In this document: positions 1 through 7,645 of the stretch, piece by piece | Position numbering within the stretch: the stretch's first letter is position 1 | How the letters are laid out: the number at the start of each line of letters is the position of its first letter | Assembly: GCA_022841475.1 (NCBI GenBank) | Contig: JALHRJ010000022.1 | Span: 1-64,000, forward strand | DNA from: Cyclobacteriaceae bacterium | Lineage (GTDB): Bacteria; Bacteroidota; Bacteroidia; Cytophagales; Cyclobacteriaceae | DNA length: 64,000 nucleotides | Direction of reading: 5' to 3' | Made by a program: the position numbers and the translations under genes | The notes under the pieces: generated by a model | What the model was told of the DNA's origin: nothing | Seen by the model: only the letters and a program-made list of their open reading frames with translations | The model's database searches: none

Positions 1-1
1 T

Positions 2-964
2 GGCTTTTTACCGGGTGAGATCATGTTCACGCCCAATTGTGTCGACTTTGAAGAAATTGTGGCGGGCGTTGAATTAGGCCTCACCATCAACCTCGATAAC
101 CTTTCGGTGCTGGAGAAATTTGGTAAGAAATATGGTAATACATACCCTTGTTGTGTGCGATTAAATCCGCACATCATGGCCGGGGGTAATTACAAGATTT
201 CGACAGGTCACAGCAATTCAAAGTTTGGTATTTCGGTTTACCAGCTTCCGCAGATCATGGATCTGGCTCAACAGTACAAAATTGTTATTAATGGCTTGCA
301 TATTCACACAGGTTCGGAAATAACTGAGACTGATGTGTTTATTAAAATGGCGGAGATTCTGTTTGGCATTGCGCGCGATTTTCCGGCTCTTAAATTCATT
401 GACTTTGGTGGCGGGTTTAAGGTTGCCTACAAAGAGGGCGACATGGTGACCAACGTGTATGATCTGGGGTTGAAGTTGAGTAAAACCTTTAAGGAGTTTT
501 ATCACAGCTATGGTCGCAAGCTGGAATTATGGATTGAACCTGGAAAGTATCTCGTGAGTGAAGCAGGTTATTTATTTGTTACAACCAATGTGGTGAAGCC
601 AACCCCGTCTATCACGTTTGCCGGAGTTAATTCAGGATTGAATCATCTCATTCGCCCGATGATGTATGATTCTTACCACGAGATTGTGAATGTTTCCAAT
701 CCCAAAGGTTCTCATAAGGTATATACTGTTGTAGGCAATATTTGTGAAACAGATACTATTGGTGCCGATCGTAAATTAAACGAAGTGCGCGAAGGCGATT
801 TGCTGGCAATTAAAAATGCAGGTGCCTACGGCTACTCTATGGCTTCTAATTATAATTCACGGTTGCGTCCTGCCGAAGTATTGATTATTAACAAAGAAGC
901 CAAACTCATCCGCAGACGCGATACATTCGAAGACTTGTTACGGGGTCAGGTAGATGTAATGTAA
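2..964 (+). CDS. lysA: Diaminopimelate decarboxylase, 5' end outside window
   Basis: PLP enzyme (fold type III) that decarboxylates meso-diaminopimelate to L-lysine, the last step of lysine synthesis in the cytoplasm. The reading frame is open from base 2, so the start lies upstream; an internal ATG at 23 is not the start. About 320 residues remain of the usual 400-420, so the N-terminal PLP-binding lysine region is missing here. Visible family motifs are HTGSE (about 304-318), the glycine-rich phosphate loop FGGGF (about 406-420), EPGKY (about 537-551), the C-terminal Cys-Glu of CETDT (about 742-756) and YNSRLRP near 855. The gene is 35 nt from the next gene on the same strand. Arginine decarboxylases of the same fold are possible but fit the C-terminal motifs less well. 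Confidence 0.93.
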   Translation, partial: GFLPGEIMFTPNCVDFEEIVAGVELGLTINLDNLSVLEKFGKKYGNTYPCCVRLNPHIMAGGNYKISTGHSNSKFGISVYQLPQIMDLAQQYKIVINGLHIHTGSEITETDVFIKMAEILFGIARDFPALKFIDFGGGFKVAYKEGDMVTNVYDLGLKLSKTFKEFYHSYGRKLELWIEPGKYLVSEAGYLFVTTNVVKPTPSITFAGVNSGLNHLIRPMMYDSYHEIVNVSNPKGSHKVYTVVGNICETDTIGADRKLNEVREGDLLAIKNAGAYGYSMASNYNSRLRPAEVLIINKEAKLIRRRDTFEDLLRGQVDVM

Positions 965-999
965 GGTCAATCAACAGATTCGTTTCCCCGCACTTTCTC

Positions 1000-2232
1000 A
1001 TGAAAGCTAAAACATTTTCGAGATACGAAGTATTTGTAATTGCCATCCTTAGCATTCTGCAATTCACGCTCATTCTGGATTTCATGGTGCTCTCTCCACT
1101 CGGGCCATTTTTAATGCCCGATTTAAAGATCACCCCGGCCCAATTCGGAATGGTTGTTTCGGCCTATGCCTTTAGTGCGGGCCTGTCGGGTTTGCTGGCT
1201 GCAGGCTTTGCTGATAAATATGATCGTAAGAAATTATTGATTTTCTTTTATACAGGCTTTATAGCAGGCACCTTGTTTTGCGGGTTAGCTAATACGTATC
1301 CTATGCTGTTGCTTGCGCGCACGATTACCGGAATTTTCGGTGGAGTTATCGGTTCTATTACCTTAGCCATAATAACCGACTTGTTTCGATTAGAAGTGCG
1401 AGGCCGGGTGATGGGCTTTGTGCAGATGGCGTTTGCATCCAGTCAGGTGTTGGGTTTGCCTGTTGGGTTATACTTTGCCAATCTGTGGGGTTGGCACTCG
1501 CCCTTTATCATGATTGTGTTGGTAAGTGGGGTAGTCATGACCACAATTATTATTTATCTGAAACCTATTGACGGCCATTTGAAAATTAAATCGAACCGAA
1601 ATGCGTTTGTTCATCTTGCTAAAACAGCATCTAATTCGGTCTATCTGAAAACCTTTGCGGCTACTACCTTATTGGCTACGGGAGGATTTATGTTGATGCC
1701 ATTCGGTACAGTTTTTGGCGTAAACAATCTGAAAATTTCTCAGGATAGTTTGCCGCTGTTGTATACAGTAACGGGTGTTTTTTCAATGATTACCGGCCCG
1801 TTCATTGGCCGATTTAGTGATAGCTGGGGTAAGTACAGAACTTTTTTTATAGGGTCTATAATTACGATTGTGATTGTAATAGTTTATTGCAACCTGGGTC
1901 CTACACCGCTTTGGCTGGTAATGGTGTTTAATATAATTATGTTCATGGGTATCTCTGCACGTATGATTTCATCACAAGCATTGATTTCGGGTGTACCAGA
2001 TCAGTCAGATCGGGGCGCATTTATGAGCATCAATTCTTCGGTGCAACAAATTTCGGGTGGCATTGCAGCCTATGCAGCAGGATTAATTGTTGTGCAATCT
2101 TCTTCTGGGGAACTGCTGCACTATGACACTCTTGGGTATGTGGTTGCCACCACCACGCTAATAACTGTTGCACTGATTTGGTTTGTAAACCAGCGCGTGA
2201 TGAAGGCTGCTTCCGCGGTCATTCCCATTTAA
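1000..2232 (+). CDS. MFS transporter, drug:H+ antiporter type
   Basis: Inner-membrane secondary transporter of the major facilitator superfamily. The 410 residues are hydrophobic almost throughout and fit 12 transmembrane segments. The loop after helix 2 carries the MFS motif A (GFADKYDRKKLL, residues 69-80), and RTITGIFGG near residue 107 resembles the helix 4 region of DHA1 exporters. A cytoplasmic loop near residues 190-215 separates the halves. The substrate cannot be read from the sequence; efflux of a small molecule is the family's usual role. It starts 35 nt after lysA and ends 1 nt before the flavoprotein gene, so the three may be cotranscribed. Confidence 0.9.
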   Translation: MKAKTFSRYEVFVIAILSILQFTLILDFMVLSPLGPFLMPDLKITPAQFGMVVSAYAFSAGLSGLLAAGFADKYDRKKLLIFFYTGFIAGTLFCGLANTYPMLLLARTITGIFGGVIGSITLAIITDLFRLEVRGRVMGFVQMAFASSQVLGLPVGLYFANLWGWHSPFIMIVLVSGVVMTTIIIYLKPIDGHLKIKSNRNAFVHLAKTASNSVYLKTFAATTLLATGGFMLMPFGTVFGVNNLKISQDSLPLLYTVTGVFSMITGPFIGRFSDSWGKYRTFFIGSIITIVIVIVYCNLGPTPLWLVMVFNIIMFMGISARMISSQALISGVPDQSDRGAFMSINSSVQQISGGIAAYAAGLIVVQSSSGELLHYDTLGYVVATTTLITVALIWFVNQRVMKAASAVIPI

Positions 2233-2233
2233 T

Positions 2234-3460
2234 ATGGCGAGCGAAACCCACTTTGATGTAATCGTACTTGGCGGAGGTGCTGCAGGTTTTTTTGGAGCCA
2301 TCAATGTAGTTGAACGAAATAAGAATCTTCGAATTCTTATTCTTGAAAAATCGAGCAGATTATTATCGAAAGTAAAAGTATCAGGTGGAGGTCGTTGCAA
2401 TGTTACGCATCATAGTTTCAGCCCCGCATCGTTATCACAGCATTATCCACGAGGCCAGCGACAACTCAAGAATTTATTTCATCAGTTTCAGGCTTCTGAT
2501 ACGGTAGATTGGTTTAAGCAGCATGGTGTAGAGCTAAAAACTGAGGACGATGGGCGGATGTTTCCAACCACCGATAACTCACAAACTATTATCGATTGCT
2601 TTTTGCAAGTAGCAGAGATTTTAGGAATTGAAATAAAACTCAATTCAGAAGTACATAGAATTGAAAGAAAGGAAGATCACTTCATAGTTCGCACGAAAGA
2701 GATTTTCACAGCAAAAAACATTCTGATTGCAACGGGTGGGTACAATAAACGTGAGAACTATCAGTGGTTGGCTGATCTGGGACATGAAATTATAAACCCA
2801 ATTCCATCTCTATTCACATTTAATGATTCTGAAAAGGAATTTAAAGACTTAATGGGTGTTGCTGTGCCCAATTCAGAAGTGAGAATTGCCGGAACCAAGT
2901 TTTCTCAACACGGTGCAGTATTGATTACGCATTGGGGCCTGAGCGGACCGGCTGTGATAAAACTTTCTGCTTGGGCCGCGGTCTATCTGAATGAACAGCA
3001 CTACACGTTTACCGTGTTGGTCAACTGGACAGGGTTGCCTGAAGCGGAAGTGCGCGATGAACTTATGCAACTTAAGAACCAGAGCAAGAAAATAGCATTG
3101 GTTAATCCCATGTTCGGATTGCCCAAGCGACTTTGGGAGTTTCTTTGCAACAAGTCCGGAATTGAAGATCGAAAAATCTGGGCTGAGTTGCCGCATAAAC
3201 AAATCAACAAGCTCATTGAACTATTGTATGCCTGTCCTTTTCGTATAAAAGGTAAAACCACTTTTAAAGAAGAGTTTGTAACGTGTGGAGGAGTGGCAAT
3301 GACCGAGATAGACCTTTACACTATGCAGAGTAAGAAAGTACCCGGGTTATACTTTGCCGGGGAGGTGTTGGATATGGATGGCGAGACGGGTGGTTTTAAC
3401 TTTCAATCAGCCTGGACTACAGCGTGGGTTGCGGCTGCGTCTCTTGCTGATTTTCGCTAA
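2234..3460 (+). CDS. HI0933/YhiN-family FAD-dependent oxidoreductase
   Basis: Predicted cytoplasmic flavoprotein of the HI0933-like family (BaiN/YhiN), whose physiological reaction is mostly unassigned. The N-terminal Rossmann motif GGGAAG is at residues 13-18, followed by the family signature KVSGGGRCNVTH (48-59). The C-terminus has the second FAD contact, with YFAGEVLDMDGETGG at about 373-387. The length of 408 residues is normal. ATG follows the MFS stop by 1 nt, which implies translational coupling. Its last 44 nt overlap the 3' end of the convergent histidine kinase gene, so both stop codons lie inside the other gene. Confidence 0.9.
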   Translation: MASETHFDVIVLGGGAAGFFGAINVVERNKNLRILILEKSSRLLSKVKVSGGGRCNVTHHSFSPASLSQHYPRGQRQLKNLFHQFQASDTVDWFKQHGVELKTEDDGRMFPTTDNSQTIIDCFLQVAEILGIEIKLNSEVHRIERKEDHFIVRTKEIFTAKNILIATGGYNKRENYQWLADLGHEIINPIPSLFTFNDSEKEFKDLMGVAVPNSEVRIAGTKFSQHGAVLITHWGLSGPAVIKLSAWAAVYLNEQHYTFTVLVNWTGLPEAEVRDELMQLKNQSKKIALVNPMFGLPKRLWEFLCNKSGIEDRKIWAELPHKQINKLIELLYACPFRIKGKTTFKEEFVTCGGVAMTEIDLYTMQSKKVPGLYFAGEVLDMDGETGGFNFQSAWTTAWVAAASLADFR

Positions 3461-4832
3461 GCACCACTTTAAAAATACTTCCTTTACCAAGCTGCGAGTG
3501 GAGACTAATTGTTCCATTCATTTTGCTTACGGCCTCTTTAACAATATACAAACCTAACCCGGTTCCACTCGAGCTGGTGGATGCGCGGTAAAACATCTCA
3601 AAAATTTTGTCTTTATTTTCCTCCGCAATCCCCTCACCGTTATCGCCTACGCTAAAGGTTATCTGTGTATTGGTTTTTTTAAAAAGCACTTCAATATAAG
3701 GGTCAGGTTGGTTTACGCGATGATACTTAACGGCATTCGCAATGAGATTACTTAAAATGATCCTGACCTGATCGTAGTCAGAAATAAAAAAATTATTCTT
3801 AGTGGAAACATACCGTAATGTGATAGCACTGGCACCTTGGTTGAACTTAACATCAGCAATGACATCGCTGAGCAGTTCATTAAAATCAATTAGTTGAGTT
3901 TTTAGCTCTGCTTTCGAAATGCGCGAAAGTTGTAAGATATCACCAATAACCAAATCTAACTTCTTTATGCGCTGCTCAATCATCACCATGTACTCGGTTG
4001 CTTTGGGGTCGGCTATTTCTAGCTTTGCCAGGTTTGTTAAACCCAAAACAGAGGCAAGAGGCGCGCGCAAATCGTGCGATACACTGTATAAGAAACTATC
4101 TAATTCCTGGTTGGTCTTACTAAGTTTGTCGCGTTCATCTTCCAGTAGCCAGATAGACATACCAAGCCCGATGATACAAATGCAAAACATCTCAATTAAT
4201 CCAAAGAAAATAGGGAATGAGGAGGTAGTAATAAATACATTATAAAACACAATGGCGCTATAATAAAAATTTAGTAATCCATACGAAACAAACCCCGCGG
4301 CCATCGTTTTTTGCCCAATGCCTCGCGTAAACTTAGGATCGCGTAAGGTAATAGCGGCTGCAAAAAAGAAGCAAACACTGGCAATTAAATATTTTATTCC
4401 GATACGAATAACATAGCGCACGGATGCACCATTAGCAGCATCGGCTTTGATTAATACCATGATAATGGAGAGTAGCAGAATAGATCCTAATAGTATACCT
4501 AATTGCTTTCGTGTAATAGTCCACCGTTTCGTTAATTCAAAACTCCCTAAAAGAATTAAGCCAACATGCCAGTAGCAGGCCGCCATGGAAATGATAGTGA
4601 GCAACAAGCGTACTGAGCCGCGGGGTTGATCAAGACCGATTGCAGTAATGATTGCCGTGGAGGCCATGAATACAGTGAAAGCGGCCCAACTTAGTGCCCA
4701 GGTTAATAAAAACTTACGTTGATAGAGGCGAGAAAAATAATGAAAGAGGAAAAACAGAAATACTCCAAGTAATCCTTGTGCCGCGTATGTCAATATTGTA
4801 CGAGAAAGAGCGGAGTTTAATAAGGTATCCAT
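3417..4832 (-). CDS. Membrane sensor histidine kinase
   Basis: Histidine kinase of 471 residues. The N-terminal 230 residues form about seven transmembrane helices with no obvious ligand domain, a 7TM-type sensor layout. A short linker helix leads to the DHp domain with SVSHDLRAP (phosphoacceptor His near residue 253), then the ATPase domain with an N box (NLIANAVKYH), G1 (DNGEGI) and G2 (GTGLGLYIVKEA). I chose the ATG at 4832 over an in-frame GTG two codons upstream. No response regulator gene is adjacent, so it is an orphan kinase. The start codon lies 6 nt after the T-tract of the terminator at 4838-4872. It overlaps the convergent flavoprotein gene by 44 nt. Confidence 0.9.
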   Translation of the reverse strand: MDTLLNSALSRTILTYAAQGLLGVFLFFLFHYFSRLYQRKFLLTWALSWAAFTVFMASTAIITAIGLDQPRGSVRLLLTIISMAACYWHVGLILLGSFELTKRWTITRKQLGILLGSILLLSIIMVLIKADAANGASVRYVIRIGIKYLIASVCFFFAAAITLRDPKFTRGIGQKTMAAGFVSYGLLNFYYSAIVFYNVFITTSSFPIFFGLIEMFCICIIGLGMSIWLLEDERDKLSKTNQELDSFLYSVSHDLRAPLASVLGLTNLAKLEIADPKATEYMVMIEQRIKKLDLVIGDILQLSRISKAELKTQLIDFNELLSDVIADVKFNQGASAITLRYVSTKNNFFISDYDQVRIILSNLIANAVKYHRVNQPDPYIEVLFKKTNTQITFSVGDNGEGIAEENKDKIFEMFYRASTSSSGTGLGLYIVKEAVSKMNGTISLHSQLGKGSIFKVVLSENQQETQPQPTL

Positions 4833-4837
4833 GTGCA

Positions 4838-4872
4838 CAAAAAAACAAAAGCCCTTCTCTAAAGAGAGGGCT
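4838..4872 (-). terminator. Rho-independent terminator downstream of GIY-YIG remnant
   Basis: On the minus strand, arms AGCCCTCTCT and AGAGAAGGGCT (4850-4872) form a near-perfect stem with one extra base, followed by a T-rich run interrupted by one G (4838-4849). It resembles in sequence the terminator that follows tRNA-Phe (both begin AGCCCTC), which suggests that it arose by duplication. The kinase gene starts right after it. Confidence 0.75.
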
Positions 4873-4896
4873 ATGTAAGAATTTTTTGTGAAAAAA

Positions 4897-4908
4897 GAGG
4901 GAATTGAA
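4897..4908 (-). repeat. Copy of tRNA-Phe T-arm (direct repeat)
   Basis: The 12 bases TTCAATTCCCTC on the minus strand are identical to bases 5263-5274 inside the T-arm and 3' side of tRNA-Phe. A terminator hairpin follows this copy just as one follows the tRNA. The two copies flank the GIY-YIG pseudogene, as expected if a unit inserted at, or duplicated, the tRNA 3' end. Confidence 0.6.
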
Positions 4909-4959
4909 TGCTGACGCTTCGGTCAGCATCCTGACTGGCGCACAGGCGCCACGTCAGGA
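4908..4959. repeat. Two adjacent perfect or near-perfect palindromes (REP-like)
   Basis: Hairpin 1 is ATGCTGAC / GTCAGCAT with a 6-nt loop (4908-4929). Hairpin 2 starts on its last base: TCCTGAC-TGGCG pairs with CGCCA-GTCAGGA (4929-4959), with a 6-nt loop and a single bulged base. Both lie in the last codons and stop of the frameshifted GIY-YIG frame. They look like recognition ends of a small mobile or REP-type element; whether they are repeated elsewhere in the genome cannot be seen here. Confidence 0.65.
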
Positions 4960-5224
4960 CCCGCAGCATCATTAACTGGATATTTTCTTATGAAATCGAT
5001 AGTTCGCTGAAAGGAGAGATTTTTCAATTTCCTTTCTAGGCAAAAGCTTCAGCACGTGTTGGTTTTACTGTAAACCAAACAAGGTCCCATGGCAGGTAGC
5101 GAGAAGTAGATATTTCCTCGCCTCTATTATGCTCGTTAAATCTTCTCACTAAATCATTTGTGGATCCTTTATAGAAGGAATCATTTGTTTTACTCTGTAA
5201 TATGTATACAAAGAAATGATCCAT
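4923..5224 (-). pseudogene. GIY-YIG nuclease-family protein, frameshifted
   Basis: Small GIY-YIG endonuclease domain (UvrC/UPF0213-like, about 100 residues when intact). From the ATG at 5224 the protein reads VYI (6-8) and FYKGST (17-22), then an Arg pair (27-28) and EHN, the usual GIY-YIG core, and stops at TAG (about 5036) after 62 residues. One extra base at the GCC-TAG junction restores a frame that continues LERKLKNLSFQRTIDFIRKY and ends ...VRQSGC at TGA 4923, which is what complete relatives look like. I therefore call a single-base deletion; a sequencing error or -1 frameshifting is possible. An upstream in-frame Met at 5284 only reads through the tRNA. The ATG directly abuts the T-tract of the tRNA-Phe terminator. 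Confidence 0.7.
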
Positions 5225-5249
5225 AAAAAAACCCTCCTGATTGGGAGGG
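5225..5249 (-). terminator. Terminator of tRNA-Phe
   Basis: Minus-strand stem CCCTCC / GGAGGG with a 6-nt loop and a run of seven T (5225-5231), starting 6 nt after the tRNA 3' end. The GGAGGG arm sits 7 nt before the ATG of the GIY-YIG remnant and so could also act as a Shine-Dalgarno sequence if read through; that is inference. Confidence 0.85.
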
Positions 5250-5255
5250 CTTTGT

Positions 5256-5327
5256 GGTGACGGAGGGAATTGAACCCCCGACACAAGGATTTTCAGTCCT
5301 TTGCTCTACCAACTGAGCTACGTCACC
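5256..5327 (-). tRNA. tRNA-Phe (GAA)
   Basis: Cloverleaf on the minus strand: acceptor arms GGTGACG / CGTCACC, D-arm GCTCAGTTGGTAGAGC, anticodon loop CTGAAAA (anticodon GAA) on stem AAGGA/TCCTT, and T-arm with GGTTCAATTCC. CCA is not encoded. A promoter lies upstream (5360-5390) and a terminator downstream. Confidence 0.97.
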
Positions 5328-5359
5328 TTTAATACAGCCTGTTTTTATCAGGCGGGCCA

Positions 5360-5390
5360 CAAAAGTATGGAAATTTCGATTTGCTGCAAA
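5360..5390 (-). promoter_or_regulatory. Promoter of tRNA-Phe
   Basis: Minus-strand TTTG (5387-5390), a 19-nt spacer, then TACTTTTG (5360-5367). This matches the Bacteroidota housekeeping promoter (TTTG, then TAnnTTTG) exactly and lies 32 nt before the tRNA. Confidence 0.8.
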
Positions 5391-5472
5391 CATGACCCCA
5401 ATTTTTCCGGTTTTGTAGTAAAATATTGGTTCAACCGATAGCGTAAACTAACTTCCGCCTAAATTCTGTGCT

Positions 5473-6786
5473 ATGGCTGTATTACAGCAAATTGTTTTCA
5501 TCATCACCCTGGCAGCTGCGGTCTTTCTTATCCGAAAGCGCGTGTTACGAATACGAAGTAATATTCGTTTAGGGAAAGATTTCGAGGTAACAGGCGATTC
5601 GGGCCAGCGTATCAAAAACACGATGTTGATTGCTTTTGGCCAACAGAAGATGTTCAAGAAATTTATTCCGGCCTTCTTACACTTTTTTATTTATGTTGGG
5701 TTTTTAGTCATCAATCTCGAAGTATTGGAGTTTGTGGTGGATGGAGCTCTTGGAACTCACCGGGTATTTGCGCCCTACCTTGGTGGCTTGTATAATATTT
5801 TGATGAATGTATTCGAGTTTCTGGCTGTAGCCGTGCTGTTGGCTTGCGTCATTTTTTTACTTCGAAGAAATGTATTGAAAGTAGCCCGATTTCAGTCAGC
5901 CGAGATGACTCAATGGCCGCGCATGGATGCAAACCTGATTCTTGTTATTGAGATAGTATTGATGACGGCCATCCTGACAATGAATGCCACTGATCAGATT
6001 TTACAAACCCGCGATGATCATTATACCGCAACGGGCAGTTTATTGTTCAGTTCTTTTATAATTCCACTCTTTCAAAATCTCAATACAACAACATTGGTCT
6101 TTATCGAACGCTTCGCATGGTGGTTTCACATCATCGGCATTCTGGGCTTTGCATTGTATGTAACCTATTCAAAGCACCTCCATATTTTTATGGCCTTCCC
6201 GAATACTTATTTTGCCAAACTAGAACCGAAGGGCCATATCAGCAACATGCCTGTAGTGACCAATGAAGTGAAGTCGATGTTGGGCCTTACCGCCACACCT
6301 TCGGTAACACCTGCCGAGCCGGGACGCTTTGGAGCAAAGGATATCAATGACTTGAGCTGGAATAATTTAATGGCTGCTTACTCATGCACCGAGTGTGGCC
6401 GCTGCACTGCTGAATGCCCCGCGAACATAACGGGTAAAAAACTTTCTCCGCGCAAAATCATGATGGATACCCGCGACCGGATGGAAGAAGTAGGTAAGAG
6501 TTTGCAAGCAGGTGGGCCGGGATTGAATGATGGAAAGACATTGCTGAACGACTACATCACCAAAGAAGAAATTAATGCCTGCACAAGTTGTAATGCCTGT
6601 GTGGAAGCTTGCCCGGTACTGATTAACCCGCTGGAAATAATTTTGGAATTGAGACGCTATGTAGCGATGGAAGAATCCGGTTCTCCAGCGCAGTGGAACA
6701 GCATGTTTCAGAATATTGAAACAAGTTTTGCGCCCTGGAAATTTTCTTCCGCGGATCGGTTTAATTGGGCTAAAGACGAAAAGTAA
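5473..6786 (+). CDS. Membrane-bound Fe-S oxidoreductase subunit (HdrE/NarI-like helices plus 2x[4Fe-4S])
   Basis: A 437-residue protein with about five or six transmembrane helices in the first 240 residues (NarI/HdrE-like), followed by a cytoplasmic ferredoxin-type domain. That domain has two CxxCxxCxxxCP motifs, at about residues 305-315 (CTECGRCTAECP) and 368-378 (CTSCNACVEACP). It should pass electrons between a soluble partner and the quinone pool. The gene 36 nt downstream supplies the matching CCG-domain subunit, so the pair resembles a split form of membrane Fe-S oxidoreductases such as ETF:menaquinone oxidoreductase or heterodisulfide-reductase-like proteins. The electron donor is unknown. 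Confidence 0.85.
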   Translation: MAVLQQIVFIITLAAAVFLIRKRVLRIRSNIRLGKDFEVTGDSGQRIKNTMLIAFGQQKMFKKFIPAFLHFFIYVGFLVINLEVLEFVVDGALGTHRVFAPYLGGLYNILMNVFEFLAVAVLLACVIFLLRRNVLKVARFQSAEMTQWPRMDANLILVIEIVLMTAILTMNATDQILQTRDDHYTATGSLLFSSFIIPLFQNLNTTTLVFIERFAWWFHIIGILGFALYVTYSKHLHIFMAFPNTYFAKLEPKGHISNMPVVTNEVKSMLGLTATPSVTPAEPGRFGAKDINDLSWNNLMAAYSCTECGRCTAECPANITGKKLSPRKIMMDTRDRMEEVGKSLQAGGPGLNDGKTLLNDYITKEEINACTSCNACVEACPVLINPLEIILELRRYVAMEESGSPAQWNSMFQNIETSFAPWKFSSADRFNWAKDEK

Positions 6787-6822
6787 CTTCCGGATAAAGC
6801 AACTAATAACGAGTACTAAAAG

Positions 6823-7605
6823 ATGAATGTACCAACTATGGCCGAACTGGCCGCTAAAGGCGAATCCCCCGAAATACTTTTTTGGGTCGGGTGTTCAGGT
6901 TCGTTTGACGATCGCGCGAAGCGTGTAACCAAAGCCTTTGTTAAGATTTTAAATGTGGTAGGAATTAAGTTTGCTGTGTTGGGTACCGAGGAAAGTTGCA
7001 CGGGCGATCCGGCACGAAGAGCGGGCAATGAATTTCTTTTTCAAATGCAGGCCATGAGCAACATTCAGGTATTGAATGGTTATAACATTAAGAAGATTGT
7101 TACAGCTTGTCCGCATTGTTTTAATACTATTAAGAACGAGTATCCTGAATTAGGCGGAACCTACGAAGTGATCCATCACTCCACGTATCTACAACAATTG
7201 ATCAATGAGGGGAAAATAAAATTGACTGGTGGTGGAGGTTTTAAAGGAAAAAAAATAACCTATCATGACTCTTGTTATCTGGGCCGATCTAATAATATTT
7301 ATGAAGCCCCGCGTGAAGTGCTTCAGGCACTTGATGCCGATTTAGTTGAGATGAAGCGATGCCGCACGACTGGTTTATGTTGTGGAGCAGGCGGAGCACA
7401 AATGTTCAAAGAACCGGAAAAGGGAAACAAGGATATTAACGTTGAACGTGCAGAGGAAGCTTTGTTAACCGGAGCAAGCACCATTGCGGTGGCCTGTCCG
7501 TTTTGTATGACGATGATTACCGATGGGGTGAAGAGCAAAGAGAAAGAGGCCGAAGTAAAGGTGAAAGATCTGGCCGAACTAATTGCAGAGGCTCAAGGTT
7601 TGTAG
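6823..7605 (+). CDS. CCG-domain Fe-S protein (HdrB/GlpC/LutA-like)
   Basis: Cysteine-rich subunit of 260 residues with two CCG (DUF3400-type) domains. The first uses C24, C59 and CPHC (96-99). The second uses C151, the Cys pair C186-C187 in GLCCGAGG, and CPFC (225-228). In HdrB such motifs bind non-cubane [4Fe-4S] clusters. No transmembrane segment is visible, so it is expected at the cytoplasmic face docked on the membrane subunit encoded 36 nt upstream. Together they form a two-gene version of proteins that are fused in many other bacteria. Confidence 0.88.
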   Translation: MNVPTMAELAAKGESPEILFWVGCSGSFDDRAKRVTKAFVKILNVVGIKFAVLGTEESCTGDPARRAGNEFLFQMQAMSNIQVLNGYNIKKIVTACPHCFNTIKNEYPELGGTYEVIHHSTYLQQLINEGKIKLTGGGGFKGKKITYHDSCYLGRSNNIYEAPREVLQALDADLVEMKRCRTTGLCCGAGGAQMFKEPEKGNKDINVERAEEALLTGASTIAVACPFCMTMITDGVKSKEKEAEVKVKDLAELIAEAQGL

Positions 7606-7645
7606 AATGAAGAATAAGTACAGAGATCAAAATTAATTCATAGAA

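Noticed and set aside
4714..4929. Minus-strand frame starting within the palindromes
   Set aside because: Its sequence is the degenerate tRNA T-arm, the terminator and the antisense of the kinase start; no domain.
5190..5393. Open frame on the minus strand across tRNA-Phe, and a Met at 5284 that extends the GIY-YIG protein
   Set aside because: Both read through the tRNA gene and its terminator; the GIY-YIG domain begins at the ATG at 5224.
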